Source: DATDIC01 sp963764525 (lineage in GTDB: Bacteria; Pseudomonadota; Alphaproteobacteria; Acetobacterales; Acetobacteraceae). From it: 64,000 nt of DNA. The stretch is taken from NCBI GenBank assembly GCA_963764525.1, contig CAVXTC010000009.1:1-64000 (forward strand), read 5' to 3'. Position numbers and translations under genes: made by a program. Of the stretch, positions 8,023 through 16,551 are shown piece by piece (position 1 is the first letter of the stretch; every line of letters begins with the position of its first letter). The notes under the pieces are model-generated. The model was not told where the DNA came from, did no database searches, and saw nothing but the letters and a program-made list of their open reading frames with translations.

Positions 8023-9406
8023 GCTGTGCCGCCTCTTCCCCGGCGATCCGGCCGAACACGGTGCCGATCGTCATTCCGAACCCGGCCAGATAGCCGCGGC
8101 CGAGGATATTGCCGGCCATGATTTCTCCGGCAGCAAACAGATTGCCAGCGGGGCGCCCGTCTTCCATCAGCACCTGGGCACGTTCATTCACCCGCACACC
8201 GAGATAGGTGAAGGTGATACCGGGCCGCAGCGGATAGCCGGTAAAGGGCGGCGTGTCGATCACCCGCGCCCAGTTGGTCTTCGGCGGCTCCAGCCCCTCG
8301 GTCGTGCAGCCGTCCAGCTTCGTGCTGTCGAACGGCCCGGGGTGCACGGCGACGTTAAATCGCGACACCGCCGCGCGCAGCTTGATCGGATCGAGGCCCA
8401 GCTTTTCCGCCAGTTCCCCGAGTGAGTCGGCGGTTACAGCCGGATAAACGGACGGCATGAACAGCGGGACGGATTTCGCGTCACAGATCGAATAGGCGAT
8501 CTGGCCGGGCTGCTGGGCAATCAGCCGGCCCCAGATGGCGTAGCGCTTGGGCCAGACGTCCTCGCCTTCGTCGTAGAACCGCTCGGCGTCGCGGTTGACC
8601 ACGATGCTGAACGGCACGCTGTCAAGCCGCGTGGTGATGCCGCCGTCGAATTTCGGCGCGCGTGCATCCAGGGCGACGGCGTGGCACTGCGTCGGGTCGC
8701 CGACCGAGGCCACGCCCTGATCCAGCAGGTTCTTCAGCACCCGGCCGCGATTGTAGGGTGTGCCACGGATGACGAAATTGTCCACCGCGTCGCCCCAGTA
8801 TTGGCGCATCCATTCGAGATTGGCCTGGAAGCCTCCGGATGACGCCACCACGCAGCGAGCATGAACGGTCTGCGGAAACCCCTTGTAGGTAATCTCGGCG
8901 CTGTGCACGGCGCCGTTGTCCAGGTGCAGCGCCAACACTTCCGTGTCGTACAGCACATCGACGCCGAGCCGTTCGGCAGTGAGGTAATAGGCATTCACCA
9001 GCGCCTTGCCGCCGCCGAGGAAGAACGCGTTGGTGCGCGACAGATTGAGCGTGCCGGTCAACGACGGCTGGAACCGCACGCCGCATTCCTGCATCCAGCC
9101 GAACACGCCGGCCGAGGCACGGATGGTCATGCGTGCCAGATGCTCATCGGTGTTGCCGGCGGTGACGCGGCGCAGGTCGTCCCAATACTCGTCTTCGATA
9201 TAGGAGTCGGTCAGCGGTCCGGCGGGTCCTTCATGCATCGCCCGCAGGTTGCGGGTGTGGCGGCTGTTGCCGCCGCGGAAGGCACGGGGGGCGTGCTCGG
9301 CCAGCAGCACGCTGGCGCCGTGCTGACGGGCGGTGATCGCGGCGCACAACGCCGCATTGCCGCCGCCGGCAATCAGCACGTCGTAGGTCTTGCCGAGATC
9401 GGGCAT
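8009..9406 (-). CDS. tcuA: TcuA: FAD-dependent tricarballylate dehydrogenase
   Basis: A 465-residue flavoprotein of the fumarate reductase/succinate dehydrogenase family. The N-terminus has the dinucleotide fold (VLIAGGGNAALCAAITARQ) and a conserved FRGGNSRHTRN block. The C-terminus ends with the FAD-binding NLFAAGEIMAGNILGRGYLA and TIGTVFGRIAGEEAA. TcuA oxidises tricarballylate to cis-aconitate in the characterised system. Start choice: ATG at 9406, since the frame upstream is antisense to the divergent decarboxylase genes. The neighbouring tcuB is its electron acceptor. The real substrate here could be a related tricarboxylate or dicarboxylate; no TcuC carrier is next to it. Confidence 0.85.
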   Translation of the reverse strand: MPDLGKTYDVLIAGGGNAALCAAITARQHGASVLLAEHAPRAFRGGNSRHTRNLRAMHEGPAGPLTDSYIEDEYWDDLRRVTAGNTDEHLARMTIRASAGVFGWMQECGVRFQPSLTGTLNLSRTNAFFLGGGKALVNAYYLTAERLGVDVLYDTEVLALHLDNGAVHSAEITYKGFPQTVHARCVVASSGGFQANLEWMRQYWGDAVDNFVIRGTPYNRGRVLKNLLDQGVASVGDPTQCHAVALDARAPKFDGGITTRLDSVPFSIVVNRDAERFYDEGEDVWPKRYAIWGRLIAQQPGQIAYSICDAKSVPLFMPSVYPAVTADSLGELAEKLGLDPIKLRAAVSRFNVAVHPGPFDSTKLDGCTTEGLEPPKTNWARVIDTPPFTGYPLRPGITFTYLGVRVNERAQVLMEDGRPAGNLFAAGEIMAGNILGRGYLAGFGMTIGTVFGRIAGEEAAQHARN

Positions 9407-9463
9407 GCGTGCTGTGTACGGAGGGGACGGCCGTTGCGCAAGGCGACACGGCGGAGGGGGTTC

Positions 9464-9988
9464 ATGGAAGAGACGCGCTCCTGGCACGAGACCGTGGTGG
9501 AGGTGCTGAAGCGCCACGAGATCAGGCTGGTGACCTACGTGCCCGACAACGTGCTGCGCCCGTTGATCGATGCGGTGCACGCCGATCCGTTCTTCACCGC
9601 CTTTGCAACGACGCGGGAGGAGGAGGCGCTGGGCATCGTCGCCGGCGCGTGGATGGGCGGGCTGCGCGGCATCCTGCTGATGCAGACAAGCGGTTTCGCA
9701 ACACTGGCGAACGTGATCGCGTCGCTGGCGGTGCCGTTCCAGATCCCTGTGTTGATGATGGTGTCCGAGCGGGGCACACTGGGCGAATTCAATATCGGTC
9801 AGGCCATGGTGGCGAAGACGATGCGCCCCGTGTTGGATGCTGTCGCCGTGGAGCACCACACGATCACGCGGCCGGATGAGGTGGAGTTCATCGTCGATCG
9901 CAGCATCCGCCAGGCAGTGGCGACGCAGGCGCCGGCCTGCCTGATCCTGTCGCCGCTGCTGACCGGCGGCAAAGTGTTTCAGCGGTAA
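9464..9988 (+). CDS. ThDP decarboxylase alpha subunit (sulfopyruvate/phosphonopyruvate decarboxylase-like)
   Basis: A 174-residue protein of the pyrimidine-binding half of ThDP enzymes, matching the ComD-type alpha subunit. Visible features are HEIRLVTYVPDNVLRPLID, the catalytic-Glu region FATTREEEALGIVAGAW, and LLMQTSGFATLANVIAS. A strong ribosome-binding site (GGAGGGGG) precedes the ATG. Ten bases downstream lies the PP-binding subunit, so the pair forms a split decarboxylase. ComDE decarboxylates sulfopyruvate to sulfoacetaldehyde; relatives act on phosphonopyruvate. The substrate here is not evident from sequence. It is divergent from tcuAB. Confidence 0.75.
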   Translation: MEETRSWHETVVEVLKRHEIRLVTYVPDNVLRPLIDAVHADPFFTAFATTREEEALGIVAGAWMGGLRGILLMQTSGFATLANVIASLAVPFQIPVLMMVSERGTLGEFNIGQAMVAKTMRPVLDAVAVEHHTITRPDEVEFIVDRSIRQAVATQAPACLILSPLLTGGKVFQR

Positions 9989-9998
9989 GGGCGGGCGC

Positions 9999-10652
9999 AT
10001 GTCATTCGCGGCAAACCACCCGGCAACCCGGGACCAGGCGAAGGTGATGAACCGCTTTGACCTGACCAAGCGGCTGGTGGCGCGGCTGAAGCACAATGAG
10101 GCAGTGATCGGGGGAATCGGTTACACCAATTTCGATCTTTGGGCAGCCGGACGGCGCGCGCAGAATTTCTACATGCTGGGCAGCATGGGGCTGGCGTGTC
10201 CGATCGCCCTGGGCGTGGCCCTGGCGCAGCCGGCGCGACGGGTGATCGCGCTGGAGGGTGACGGGTCCGTGCTGATGCAGCTTGGGTCGCTGGCGACGAT
10301 TGCCGGGCGGAAGCAGCGGAACCTGACCGTTGTGATCATGGACAACGGAACCTACCAGATCACCGGCGGGCAGGCGGCGGCAACGGCCTCGGGCGCGGAT
10401 ATCGTGGCGATCGCGCGGGGCTGTGGGTTGTCGCAGAGCGCCTGGGCGGCGGATGAGGGCGGTTTCGAGGAACTGATCGAGCTGGCGCTGCGCGAAGATG
10501 GGCCTTGGCTGATCGGCTGCCGGATCGACCAGGAGAAGCCGGCGGACACGACGGAACGGGACCCGGCACGGATAAGGGATAGATTCATGCGGGGGCTGGG
10601 CGTAGAAGCGTTGATTATCGGCGACGGATCGCCGGTCCAGCGGAATTGGTAG
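9999..10652 (+). CDS. ThDP decarboxylase beta subunit (ComE-like)
   Basis: A 217-residue ThDP-binding (PP) domain. It shows NFYMLGSMGLACPIALGVAL, the ThDP/Mg motif starting GDGSVLMQLGSLATIAG and closing with MDNGTYQITGGQ about 27 residues later. This is the partner of the preceding alpha subunit, in the same frame order as comDE. The first ~35 residues run into a HNEAVIGGIGYTNFDLW segment common in this family. The end overlaps antisense with the broken RES gene. Function is inferred as the catalytic cofactor-binding half of an alpha-keto acid decarboxylase. Confidence 0.78.
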   Translation: MSFAANHPATRDQAKVMNRFDLTKRLVARLKHNEAVIGGIGYTNFDLWAAGRRAQNFYMLGSMGLACPIALGVALAQPARRVIALEGDGSVLMQLGSLATIAGRKQRNLTVVIMDNGTYQITGGQAAATASGADIVAIARGCGLSQSAWAADEGGFEELIELALREDGPWLIGCRIDQEKPADTTERDPARIRDRFMRGLGVEALIIGDGSPVQRNW

Positions 10653-11296
10653 GTCGTTCCCTTCCGCACGTTCATCACGAGTGCCGGTCGGAAACATGCC
10701 AGGCAAGTGCCGCCGGCAGCGGCGCACGCTTGGATAGACGATGCCGGGCGATCCATTCTTCGAGCAGGCGTTCGGCGAGCGCCTGAGACTGCACGTAGCT
10801 GTCCGGATCGAGGCAATCGGCGAATGCCGGCGCATCCCGCAGGTCGTGAAACGTGCCGCTGAAATCGGCCAGGTAGTCGTCGAACGTAACGTCATCTTCA
10901 AAACGATCGATCTCGGCGAGCTGCACGGTTTTGTGGAAGGCAATTTCGGCCTGCGCTGTCCGGAGCTCGAACCGGCGTACCAGGCGCCGCGGTCGGGGCC
11001 GTTGAATCGGCTGCCGAGCGGATGCGCGTGCGTGAAGGTCGCATTGACGATGACGATGACAGGGTACGCCGAAGACAAGCTCGTGGATGCCGACCCCGGC
11101 AGCAATTGGTTCTCCGCCAAAGGCGGTCGTTGGTTGCATTGTCGAGGTCGAAGATGTCGGCAAGATGCGCGTCATCCTCGGCGATCCGTGCCAGCACGCT
11201 GCTGCCGTCCGCGGTGTATTTCGAGGGGATCAGGCGGTGGGTGTCGATTCTGACGGTGTGCAGCGCGGTCAGCACGCACACGCGCCGACGGTGCAT
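10610..11296 (-). pseudogene. RES-domain toxin, broken into four or more frames
   Basis: Fragments in successive frames reconstruct one RES-domain protein: IDTHRLIPSKYTADG and FDLDNATNDRL at the N-terminus, IVNATFTHAHPLGSRFNG with GAWYAG in the next frame, FELRTAQAEIAFHKTVQLAE in a third, GSPGIVYPSVRR, then GGTCLACFRPALVMNVRKG at the end. These are the hallmark blocks of RES toxins (NAD-degrading, MbcT/ParT class). At least four frame changes separate them (about 11120, 10985, 10755 and 10715). The C-terminus appears to run antisense over the end of the decarboxylase gene; the exact end is uncertain. It follows an Xre-type antitoxin, the usual order. Confidence 0.65.
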
Positions 11297-11705
11297 CGAG
11301 CAGCCGCCGCACAGTTTGCAAGGCCGATACGCCGCCTTTCACCATGTATGCAAGTGGCCGAGGCTCCGCCAAAGATGCGGTTGGTGTTGGGCAGACGGAC
11401 CCATTCATCGGCGAGCGGCTGGCCATGGAGAATGTTCAGCGCCTTGAAAATGCCCATCAGGTAGGAGATGCGGAACAGCTTGTCGGCCTCCAGCAAGCGG
11501 CCGTCCGGATGCTTCTTCATTTCGTAATCGGGGCCGTTGGTGACGCCGCCAAGAAGCAGTCGTGCGTCCTCGTCGCGAATGCCCCAGCGATCGACAATGT
11601 TGAAGAAGGCCTTGAGCGCGGATGGGGTCAGCCGTTCACGTTCCTGCCTGGCGGCGAGGTCGATTAACCGGCGAGCGGGTCGTAGCGAGTGGCGTGGGTA
11701 ACCAT
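11280..11705 (-). pseudogene. Xre/MbcA/ParS-type antitoxin, frameshifted
   Basis: Minus-strand sequence gives LTPSALKAFFNIVDRWGI, DARLLLGGV, then LFRISYLMGIFKALNILHG and WVRLPNTNRIFGG, and in another frame YMVKGGVSALQTVRRLLDA. This order is the DUF2384 (MbcA/ParS/Xre) antitoxin fold that partners RES toxins. A frame change near 11345 separates FGG from LAYMVKGG, and another near 11665 separates the likely start (ATG at 11705, MVTHATRYDPLA) from the domain. The toxin gene begins where this ends, as expected for a coupled pair. Inactive as read. Confidence 0.6.
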
Positions 11706-11849
11706 TAATTCGGCCACTCCGCCATCTCCCGATCAGGAGAACATGTGACTATAGCGCGGGAGAATTCACGACCAGATGCGGTTGAAGCTGTTTGATGTCT
11801 TGTCCACGGACCTACAGTAGCACAACTGCAATAGGGAATATGCGGACGA

Positions 11850-12263
11850 CTACACATCCACAACCACGTACTCCTCCTCCAAGGTCACCGGGATCGTCTC
11901 CGCCACATACGGTCCCTGCACAACGCGCTGCCCCGGCGTGACTTCCACCGGATAGTTCCGCACGCTGATCTTCTCGGGATCGCAATAGGACTGCCCGGTC
12001 TTCACGTCGAACTCCCACCCATGCCAGGGGCAGCGCAGGATTTCGCCGGCACGGGAGTATTGGTACGTGCCGGGGTCGTCGGATTCGATCAGCCCGGTCA
12101 GCACGCCCTCGCACATCGGGCCGCCCTGATGGGGGCAGCGGTTCAGCAGGCCGTAGAACGCGCCCTTGATGTTGAAGATGGCGATCGGCCGCCCCCGGAC
12201 CGTCACGAGCTTCCGGTTGCCGGGCGGGATCTCCCGCACCATCGCTACGACATGCTTGCTCAT
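11850..12263 (-). CDS. Rieske-type [2Fe-2S] ferredoxin
   Basis: A 137-residue stand-alone Rieske domain. The two cluster-binding boxes are visible: CPHQGGPMCEG near residue 43 and CPWHGWEFD near residue 78, each giving one Cys and one His. No oxygenase catalytic domain follows, so it is a small electron carrier of the kind used with ring-hydroxylating or O-demethylating oxygenases. It is the third gene of an operon with two amidohydrolases (21-base gap to the next). The associated oxygenase and reductase are not in the window. Intact. Confidence 0.85.
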   Translation of the reverse strand: MSKHVVAMVREIPPGNRKLVTVRGRPIAIFNIKGAFYGLLNRCPHQGGPMCEGVLTGLIESDDPGTYQYSRAGEILRCPWHGWEFDVKTGQSYCDPEKISVRNYPVEVTPGQRVVQGPYVAETIPVTLEEEYVVVDV

Positions 12264-12284
12264 TCAGCCTGCTTCCACCGTTGA

Positions 12285-13385
12285 TCAGAGATTGTATGCC
12301 GCCCGCGCATTGTCGCGGAAGATCATCCGACGCTGCGCCTCGGTCAGTTTCACCTTCACTGCGGTTTCCGGATCGTCGAAATCCCAATGTGGGTAATCGG
12401 TGGCGAACAGGATGCGGTCCCAGCCGATCCATTCCAGCGTCTTCAGCAGGTCCTCCGGCCGCTCCGGTTCGTCCATCGGTTGCGTGGTGAACCACATCTG
12501 CGATTTGATGTAGCTGGACGGCGGGCGATCCAGATGCGGCACTTCGTCGCGCATCCGCTTCCAGTGCTGATCCAGCCGCCAGCAGAGCGGGGCGACCCAG
12601 GCCAGCCCGCATTCCACCATCACCACGCGCAACGACGGCAGGCGCGCCAGCACGCCTTCGATCACCAGCGAGGTGACCAGCGCCTGCTGGCTGATCGCGA
12701 CTTCATGGTGTTCCTCGGTGTAATAGGAAGACCAGCCGGTCGCCGACACCGCGTGACCGTTATAGCCGGACGTATGCAACCCCATCGGCAACCCGTTCGC
12801 CGCTGCGGCTTCGTAGATCGGCCAGTAGCGGCGGCGACCGAGCGGCTCGATCGTGTGGGTCACCAGCGACACCTGAGCGAAATCCGTGTTGCCCGCCCAG
12901 AACTCGATCTCCTTCACCGCCGCCGCCGCGTCTTCCCCGGGGACCACGATCGCGGCCTTCAGCCGGTTGTCCTTCTGCGTCCACTCGTCATGTTGCCAAT
13001 GATTGATCGCCCGGCACAGCGCGGCGCCGAACTCCTGGTTGCGCTGGTCCATCCCGGTCAGCGACAGCAGATGCAGCATGCCGGTTTCGATGCCGTAGCG
13101 GTCCAGCAACTGCTCCTGCAGGAACGCCAGGTCGGAACCCGGCGGCCCACCGTTCGGCGGCCAGGTGTCCTTGCGCGACAGCGCCGGCGCCGATTTGAAA
13201 TAGGGCGAGGACCCGGTAAACGGCATCGGCTTGCGCGACCCGTAGGTGGCCAGGTGGTCGCGCCATTTCTGCGACAGGTAAGGATACACATCCCGCGGTG
13301 AACGCATCGCGTGATGCACGTCGCAATCGATCAGCCCCAGCCTGGCCTCTTGCGAGGGCGGGCGTTCGAGCAGGCTCTGGCTCAT
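12285..13385 (-). CDS. Amidohydrolase 2 (ACMSD-like TIM barrel)
   Basis: A 366-residue protein of the COG2159 amidohydrolase/decarboxylase class. N-terminal LIDCDVHHAMRSPRDVYPYL holds the first metal-ligand strand, though the usual H-x-H is replaced by adjacent histidines. Other landmarks: GLPMGLHTSGYNGHAV (central His), VVMVECGLAWVAP, and the terminal RILFATDYPHWDFDDPE with the conserved Asp. Relatives decarboxylate aromatic acids or open rings. The start codon overlaps the stop of the upstream paralog by four bases (ATGA), so the two are coupled. Possibly acts on a product made with the Rieske-linked oxygenase. Confidence 0.8.
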   Translation of the reverse strand: MSQSLLERPPSQEARLGLIDCDVHHAMRSPRDVYPYLSQKWRDHLATYGSRKPMPFTGSSPYFKSAPALSRKDTWPPNGGPPGSDLAFLQEQLLDRYGIETGMLHLLSLTGMDQRNQEFGAALCRAINHWQHDEWTQKDNRLKAAIVVPGEDAAAAVKEIEFWAGNTDFAQVSLVTHTIEPLGRRRYWPIYEAAAANGLPMGLHTSGYNGHAVSATGWSSYYTEEHHEVAISQQALVTSLVIEGVLARLPSLRVVMVECGLAWVAPLCWRLDQHWKRMRDEVPHLDRPPSSYIKSQMWFTTQPMDEPERPEDLLKTLEWIGWDRILFATDYPHWDFDDPETAVKVKLTEAQRRMIFRDNARAAYNL

Positions 13386-14453
13386 GCCACGGTCTCCTTC
13401 AGACGGGGATATGTCGCAAGCGGGTTGTCCACCAGCAGTTTCCGTACCAGCGAATTGGACAGCCCGGCGGGCAAAGCATCGTCGCCATCGAATTGCCAAT
13501 GCGGATAATCGGTGGAGAACAGCAGGAACCTGTCGGTGCCGACCATGTCGATGATCCGGCTGACAGCATCGGAATCGGGCGGCGCGTCGGTCGGTTGCAG
13601 CGTAATCCGCACGTTGTCGCGGATGATCTCGGCCGGTGCGCGATCGACCCAGGGGATCTCCGCGCGCATCGCCCGCCACGTCTTCACCTGCCGCCACATG
13701 AATTGCGGCAGCCAGGTGAAGCCGGATTCCGCGAGCACGACAGTCAGGCCGGGGAATTTCGTGAACACGCCCTCGGCCACCAGGCTGAGCAACTGCGCCT
13801 GGAAGGCGTGCGACATCGCCACGTAGTCTTCCAGGTAATAGGATGGCCAGCCGTTGGACGTGGTGGCATGGCGGAACGTGCTGCCGGCATGGATGCACAG
13901 CGGCAGCGCGTGTTTTTCCGCCGCTGCGAAAATCGGCCAGTAGATGCGCCGTCCGAGCGGCGCCTCCAGCCCGGCCGGCACCATCACCTGCACGAACCGC
14001 TTGTCGGCGGCGCGACGCTCGATCTCCGCCACCGCAAGTTCGGGGTCCTGGATCGGCACCACGATGGAGGCGCGCAGCCGCGGTTCATGGTCCAGCCACT
14101 CGGCTGCCAGCCAGTCATTGATCGCCCGCGCCACCGCGGCGGCGAGATCGACGTTGAACACGGACGACGCGCCATACAGGCAGTTGCAGATCGCCGCGCG
14201 CGACCCGAACGCGTCCAGCGCGTGGGTGCGCAACAGGTCCAGGCTGCTGCCCGGCTTCGTGCCATCGACGCGCCAATCGGCTCGGCAATTGGCCGGCACG
14301 TTCACCGGGAAGCTGCGACGAATCGAGGCCGTCGATCCCGCGAACGGTGACCTGCTCGCGCCAGTGATCGTCCAGATACGGCATCAACGCACGCATGCCC
14401 GGCACCGCCGGATGAATGTCGCAGTCGATCGCGCCGATGCGCCGGAAGTCCAT
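13382..14453 (-). pseudogene. Second ACMSD-like amidohydrolase, one frame change
   Basis: A paralog of the downstream gene. It starts MDFRRIGAIDCDIHPAVPGM, then RALMPYLDDHWREQ, and changes frame near 14310 into FPVNVPANCRADW. The rest is intact: ALPLCIHAGSTFRHATTSNG, VVLAESGFTWLPQF and FLLFSTDYPHWQFDGDD. A single base difference repairs it. The first metal motif is D-I-H-P instead of H-x-H, so metal binding probably differs from classical ACMSD enzymes. It heads the minus-strand operon and is divergent from the Liv-type importer 124 bases away, which suggests a shared control region and a common substrate. Confidence 0.75.
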
Positions 14454-14577
14454 GCCGGGGCGGCTCCTGGGTGGGCCGCGACGCTACAGCCGGGGCGTGC
14501 GGCCCGCAACCTGGCGGCCTTGACCGGGCGGAAGCGGCGGCCCTACGAAGCCGGGAGATTAACCGGGAGGAACGAGC

Positions 14578-15678
14578 ATGAATCGCATCTGGCTGGTCGT
14601 TGCCGCTTTCCTGCTCGGTCCGGCGATGGTGCCGGCATCCCGCGCCGAAACGATCCGGCTCGGTGCCATCATTCCGTTGACCGGCCCGGGCGCCGTGGTG
14701 GGCAACCAGGAGATGCGCGGGATCCAGTTCGCCATCGACCAGGCCAATGCCAAAGGCGGCGTGCAGGGCGACAAGATCGTCGTTCAGTATGAAGACAATC
14801 AGGCCAAGCCGGATCAGTCGATCCTGAGCTTCAACAAGCTGGTCGATCTGCAGAACGTGCCGATGATCTTCACCGGCTATTCCGGACCGTCGCTGGCGAT
14901 GGCCCCGCTGGCAACGCGCAAGAAGGTGCTGATGATCAATGCCGGCGCGCAGTCCGACAAGCTCGGCACCGCCTCGCCTTATCTGGTCAACACGCTGCCG
15001 AGTACCGGCGATGAGGTGAAGGTGATGGTCCGGTATCTGCTGGACCACGGCAAGAAGACCGCGGCCGTCCTGTATGAGAACGATGCCGCCGGCATTGGCG
15101 GGCGCGACGATTTCGTGGCCGACTACCAGAAGGAGGGCGGCAAGATCACCGGGCAGGAGCCGACGCAGTTCGGCCAGACCGATTACCGCCCGGCGCTGCT
15201 GAAGCTGGCCGGCACCAACCCGGACGTGCTGTACATCGTGACCACTGCCGGCATGCCGCCGCTGGTCGATCAGCTTCATCAGATGAACGCGAAATGGCTG
15301 GTCGCCGGCAGCACGTTTGCGGCCGATCCCCAGGCGATCGCCAATCCGAACTCCACCGGGCTGATCCACACCCAGGTGCAGATCGCGGCGTCGCCCGAAC
15401 TGTCGGCGGCGTTCCATCAGAAATACGGCGCTGACATGGATTTCTTTGCGCGCCAGTACTACAATGCCGCGGAAATCGTGCTGACCCTGCTGGACAAGGT
15501 ACTGACCGAAAAGAAACCCGTTACCGGCGAAAACCTGCGGACCGCCTTGTTTCAGATCAAGAGCTTCCAGGGCCTGATCCCGATGACCTTCAACAGCAAC
15601 ACGGCGACCGTGCCGATCGCAATCAACGAAATGCGGGACGGCAAGGACGTCACGCTGACCACCGCAACCGCCCAATAA
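14578..15678 (+). CDS. livJ: Branched-chain-amino-acid-type ABC transporter, binding protein
   Basis: A 366-residue periplasmic binding protein of the Peripla_BP_6 class. It has a Sec signal peptide (MNRIWLVVAAFLLGPAMVPA, cleavage after SRA), then IRLGAIIPLTGPGAVVGNQE, the diagnostic N-terminal block of LivJ/LivK-like proteins. A GGGAGG ribosome-binding site precedes the ATG. It starts a five-gene operon with two permeases and two ATPases spaced 0-10 bases apart or overlapping. Such Liv-like systems in alphaproteobacteria often import aromatic acids, amides or urea rather than amino acids. The divergent Rieske/amidohydrolase operon favours an aromatic or amide substrate (inference). Confidence 0.85.
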   Translation: MNRIWLVVAAFLLGPAMVPASRAETIRLGAIIPLTGPGAVVGNQEMRGIQFAIDQANAKGGVQGDKIVVQYEDNQAKPDQSILSFNKLVDLQNVPMIFTGYSGPSLAMAPLATRKKVLMINAGAQSDKLGTASPYLVNTLPSTGDEVKVMVRYLLDHGKKTAAVLYENDAAGIGGRDDFVADYQKEGGKITGQEPTQFGQTDYRPALLKLAGTNPDVLYIVTTAGMPPLVDQLHQMNAKWLVAGSTFAADPQAIANPNSTGLIHTQVQIAASPELSAAFHQKYGADMDFFARQYYNAAEIVLTLLDKVLTEKKPVTGENLRTALFQIKSFQGLIPMTFNSNTATVPIAINEMRDGKDVTLTTATAQ

Positions 15679-15688
15679 TCAGCGCTGC

Positions 15689-16549
15689 ATGCTGCTGCTG
15701 CAGCTCCTTGCCAACGGCATCGTCACCGGGTGCGCGTTGGGGGTGGTGGCGATCAGCTTTTCGCTCGTCTATTCCACCACGCGCATCTTCCATGTGGCCC
15801 ATGCTGGCGTCTATACGCTGGGCGGCTACCTGGCCTGGACCTGCGTGACGCATGGCATTCCCGGTCCGCTGGCGTTGCTGTTCGCCATGCTGGCCTGCAC
15901 GCTGGTTGGAGTGCTGATCCAGGTGCAACTCTATGCCCGGCTGGAACGTCGAGGCGCCACGCACCTGATCGTGCTGATCGCATCGCTTGGCGCACTGGCG
16001 GTGATCCAGAACCTGATCGCCGCTGTCTATACTCCCAACATCCTGCAGTTTCCATCCGCCTGGGCGGCGCAAATTGTGTCGCTGGCGGGGCTGCGGCTGA
16101 CTTACGCGCAGCTGGTCACGCTGGTGATCAGCCTGGCGGCGTTCGCCTTCGTGCTGGTGTTCGCGCGGTTCACGCTGCTGGGCAAGCGCATCCGCGCGGT
16201 CGCGTCCAACCCGTTCCTGGCGGAGATCACGCGGCTGGAACCACGCACGGTCTATGTGTATGTGATCGCGATCGCCTCCGCCGTGGTGTGCCTGCCGGGC
16301 GTGCTGGTGCCGTTCGATCTGGGTTTGCAGCCCTATGGCGGGATAACGCCGCTGTTGACGGCGACGATCGCGATGATCGCCGGGGGAGTCGGCAGCATCG
16401 CCGGGGCGTTCGTGTTGTCGGTGGCGATCGTGGTGTTCCAGAACTTGTCATTGCTGGTGATACCGGGCGAGTGGAGCATCGGAATTACGTTCTTCATCTT
16501 CGTCATTTTCATGTTGTTCCGCCCGCGTGGGCTGTTTGCGGCTGGCTGA
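15689..16549 (+). CDS. livH: LivH-type ABC permease
   Basis: A 286-residue inner-membrane permease with about eight hydrophobic segments. The LivH hallmarks are present: ALGVVAISFSLVYSTTRIFH near the N-terminus, and the cytoplasmic coupling loop in LGKRIRAVASNPFLAEI. The ATG is ten bases after the binding-protein stop. It forms the translocation pore with LivM. Intact. Confidence 0.88.
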   Translation: MLLLQLLANGIVTGCALGVVAISFSLVYSTTRIFHVAHAGVYTLGGYLAWTCVTHGIPGPLALLFAMLACTLVGVLIQVQLYARLERRGATHLIVLIASLGALAVIQNLIAAVYTPNILQFPSAWAAQIVSLAGLRLTYAQLVTLVISLAAFAFVLVFARFTLLGKRIRAVASNPFLAEITRLEPRTVYVYVIAIASAVVCLPGVLVPFDLGLQPYGGITPLLTATIAMIAGGVGSIAGAFVLSVAIVVFQNLSLLVIPGEWSIGITFFIFVIFMLFRPRGLFAAG

Positions 16550-16551
16550 TC

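Noticed and set aside
14302..15675. 457-codon minus-strand frame antisense to the Liv binding protein
   Set aside because: Its sequence is low-quality antisense of a clear binding-protein gene; only its last part overlaps the real amidohydrolase start in another frame.
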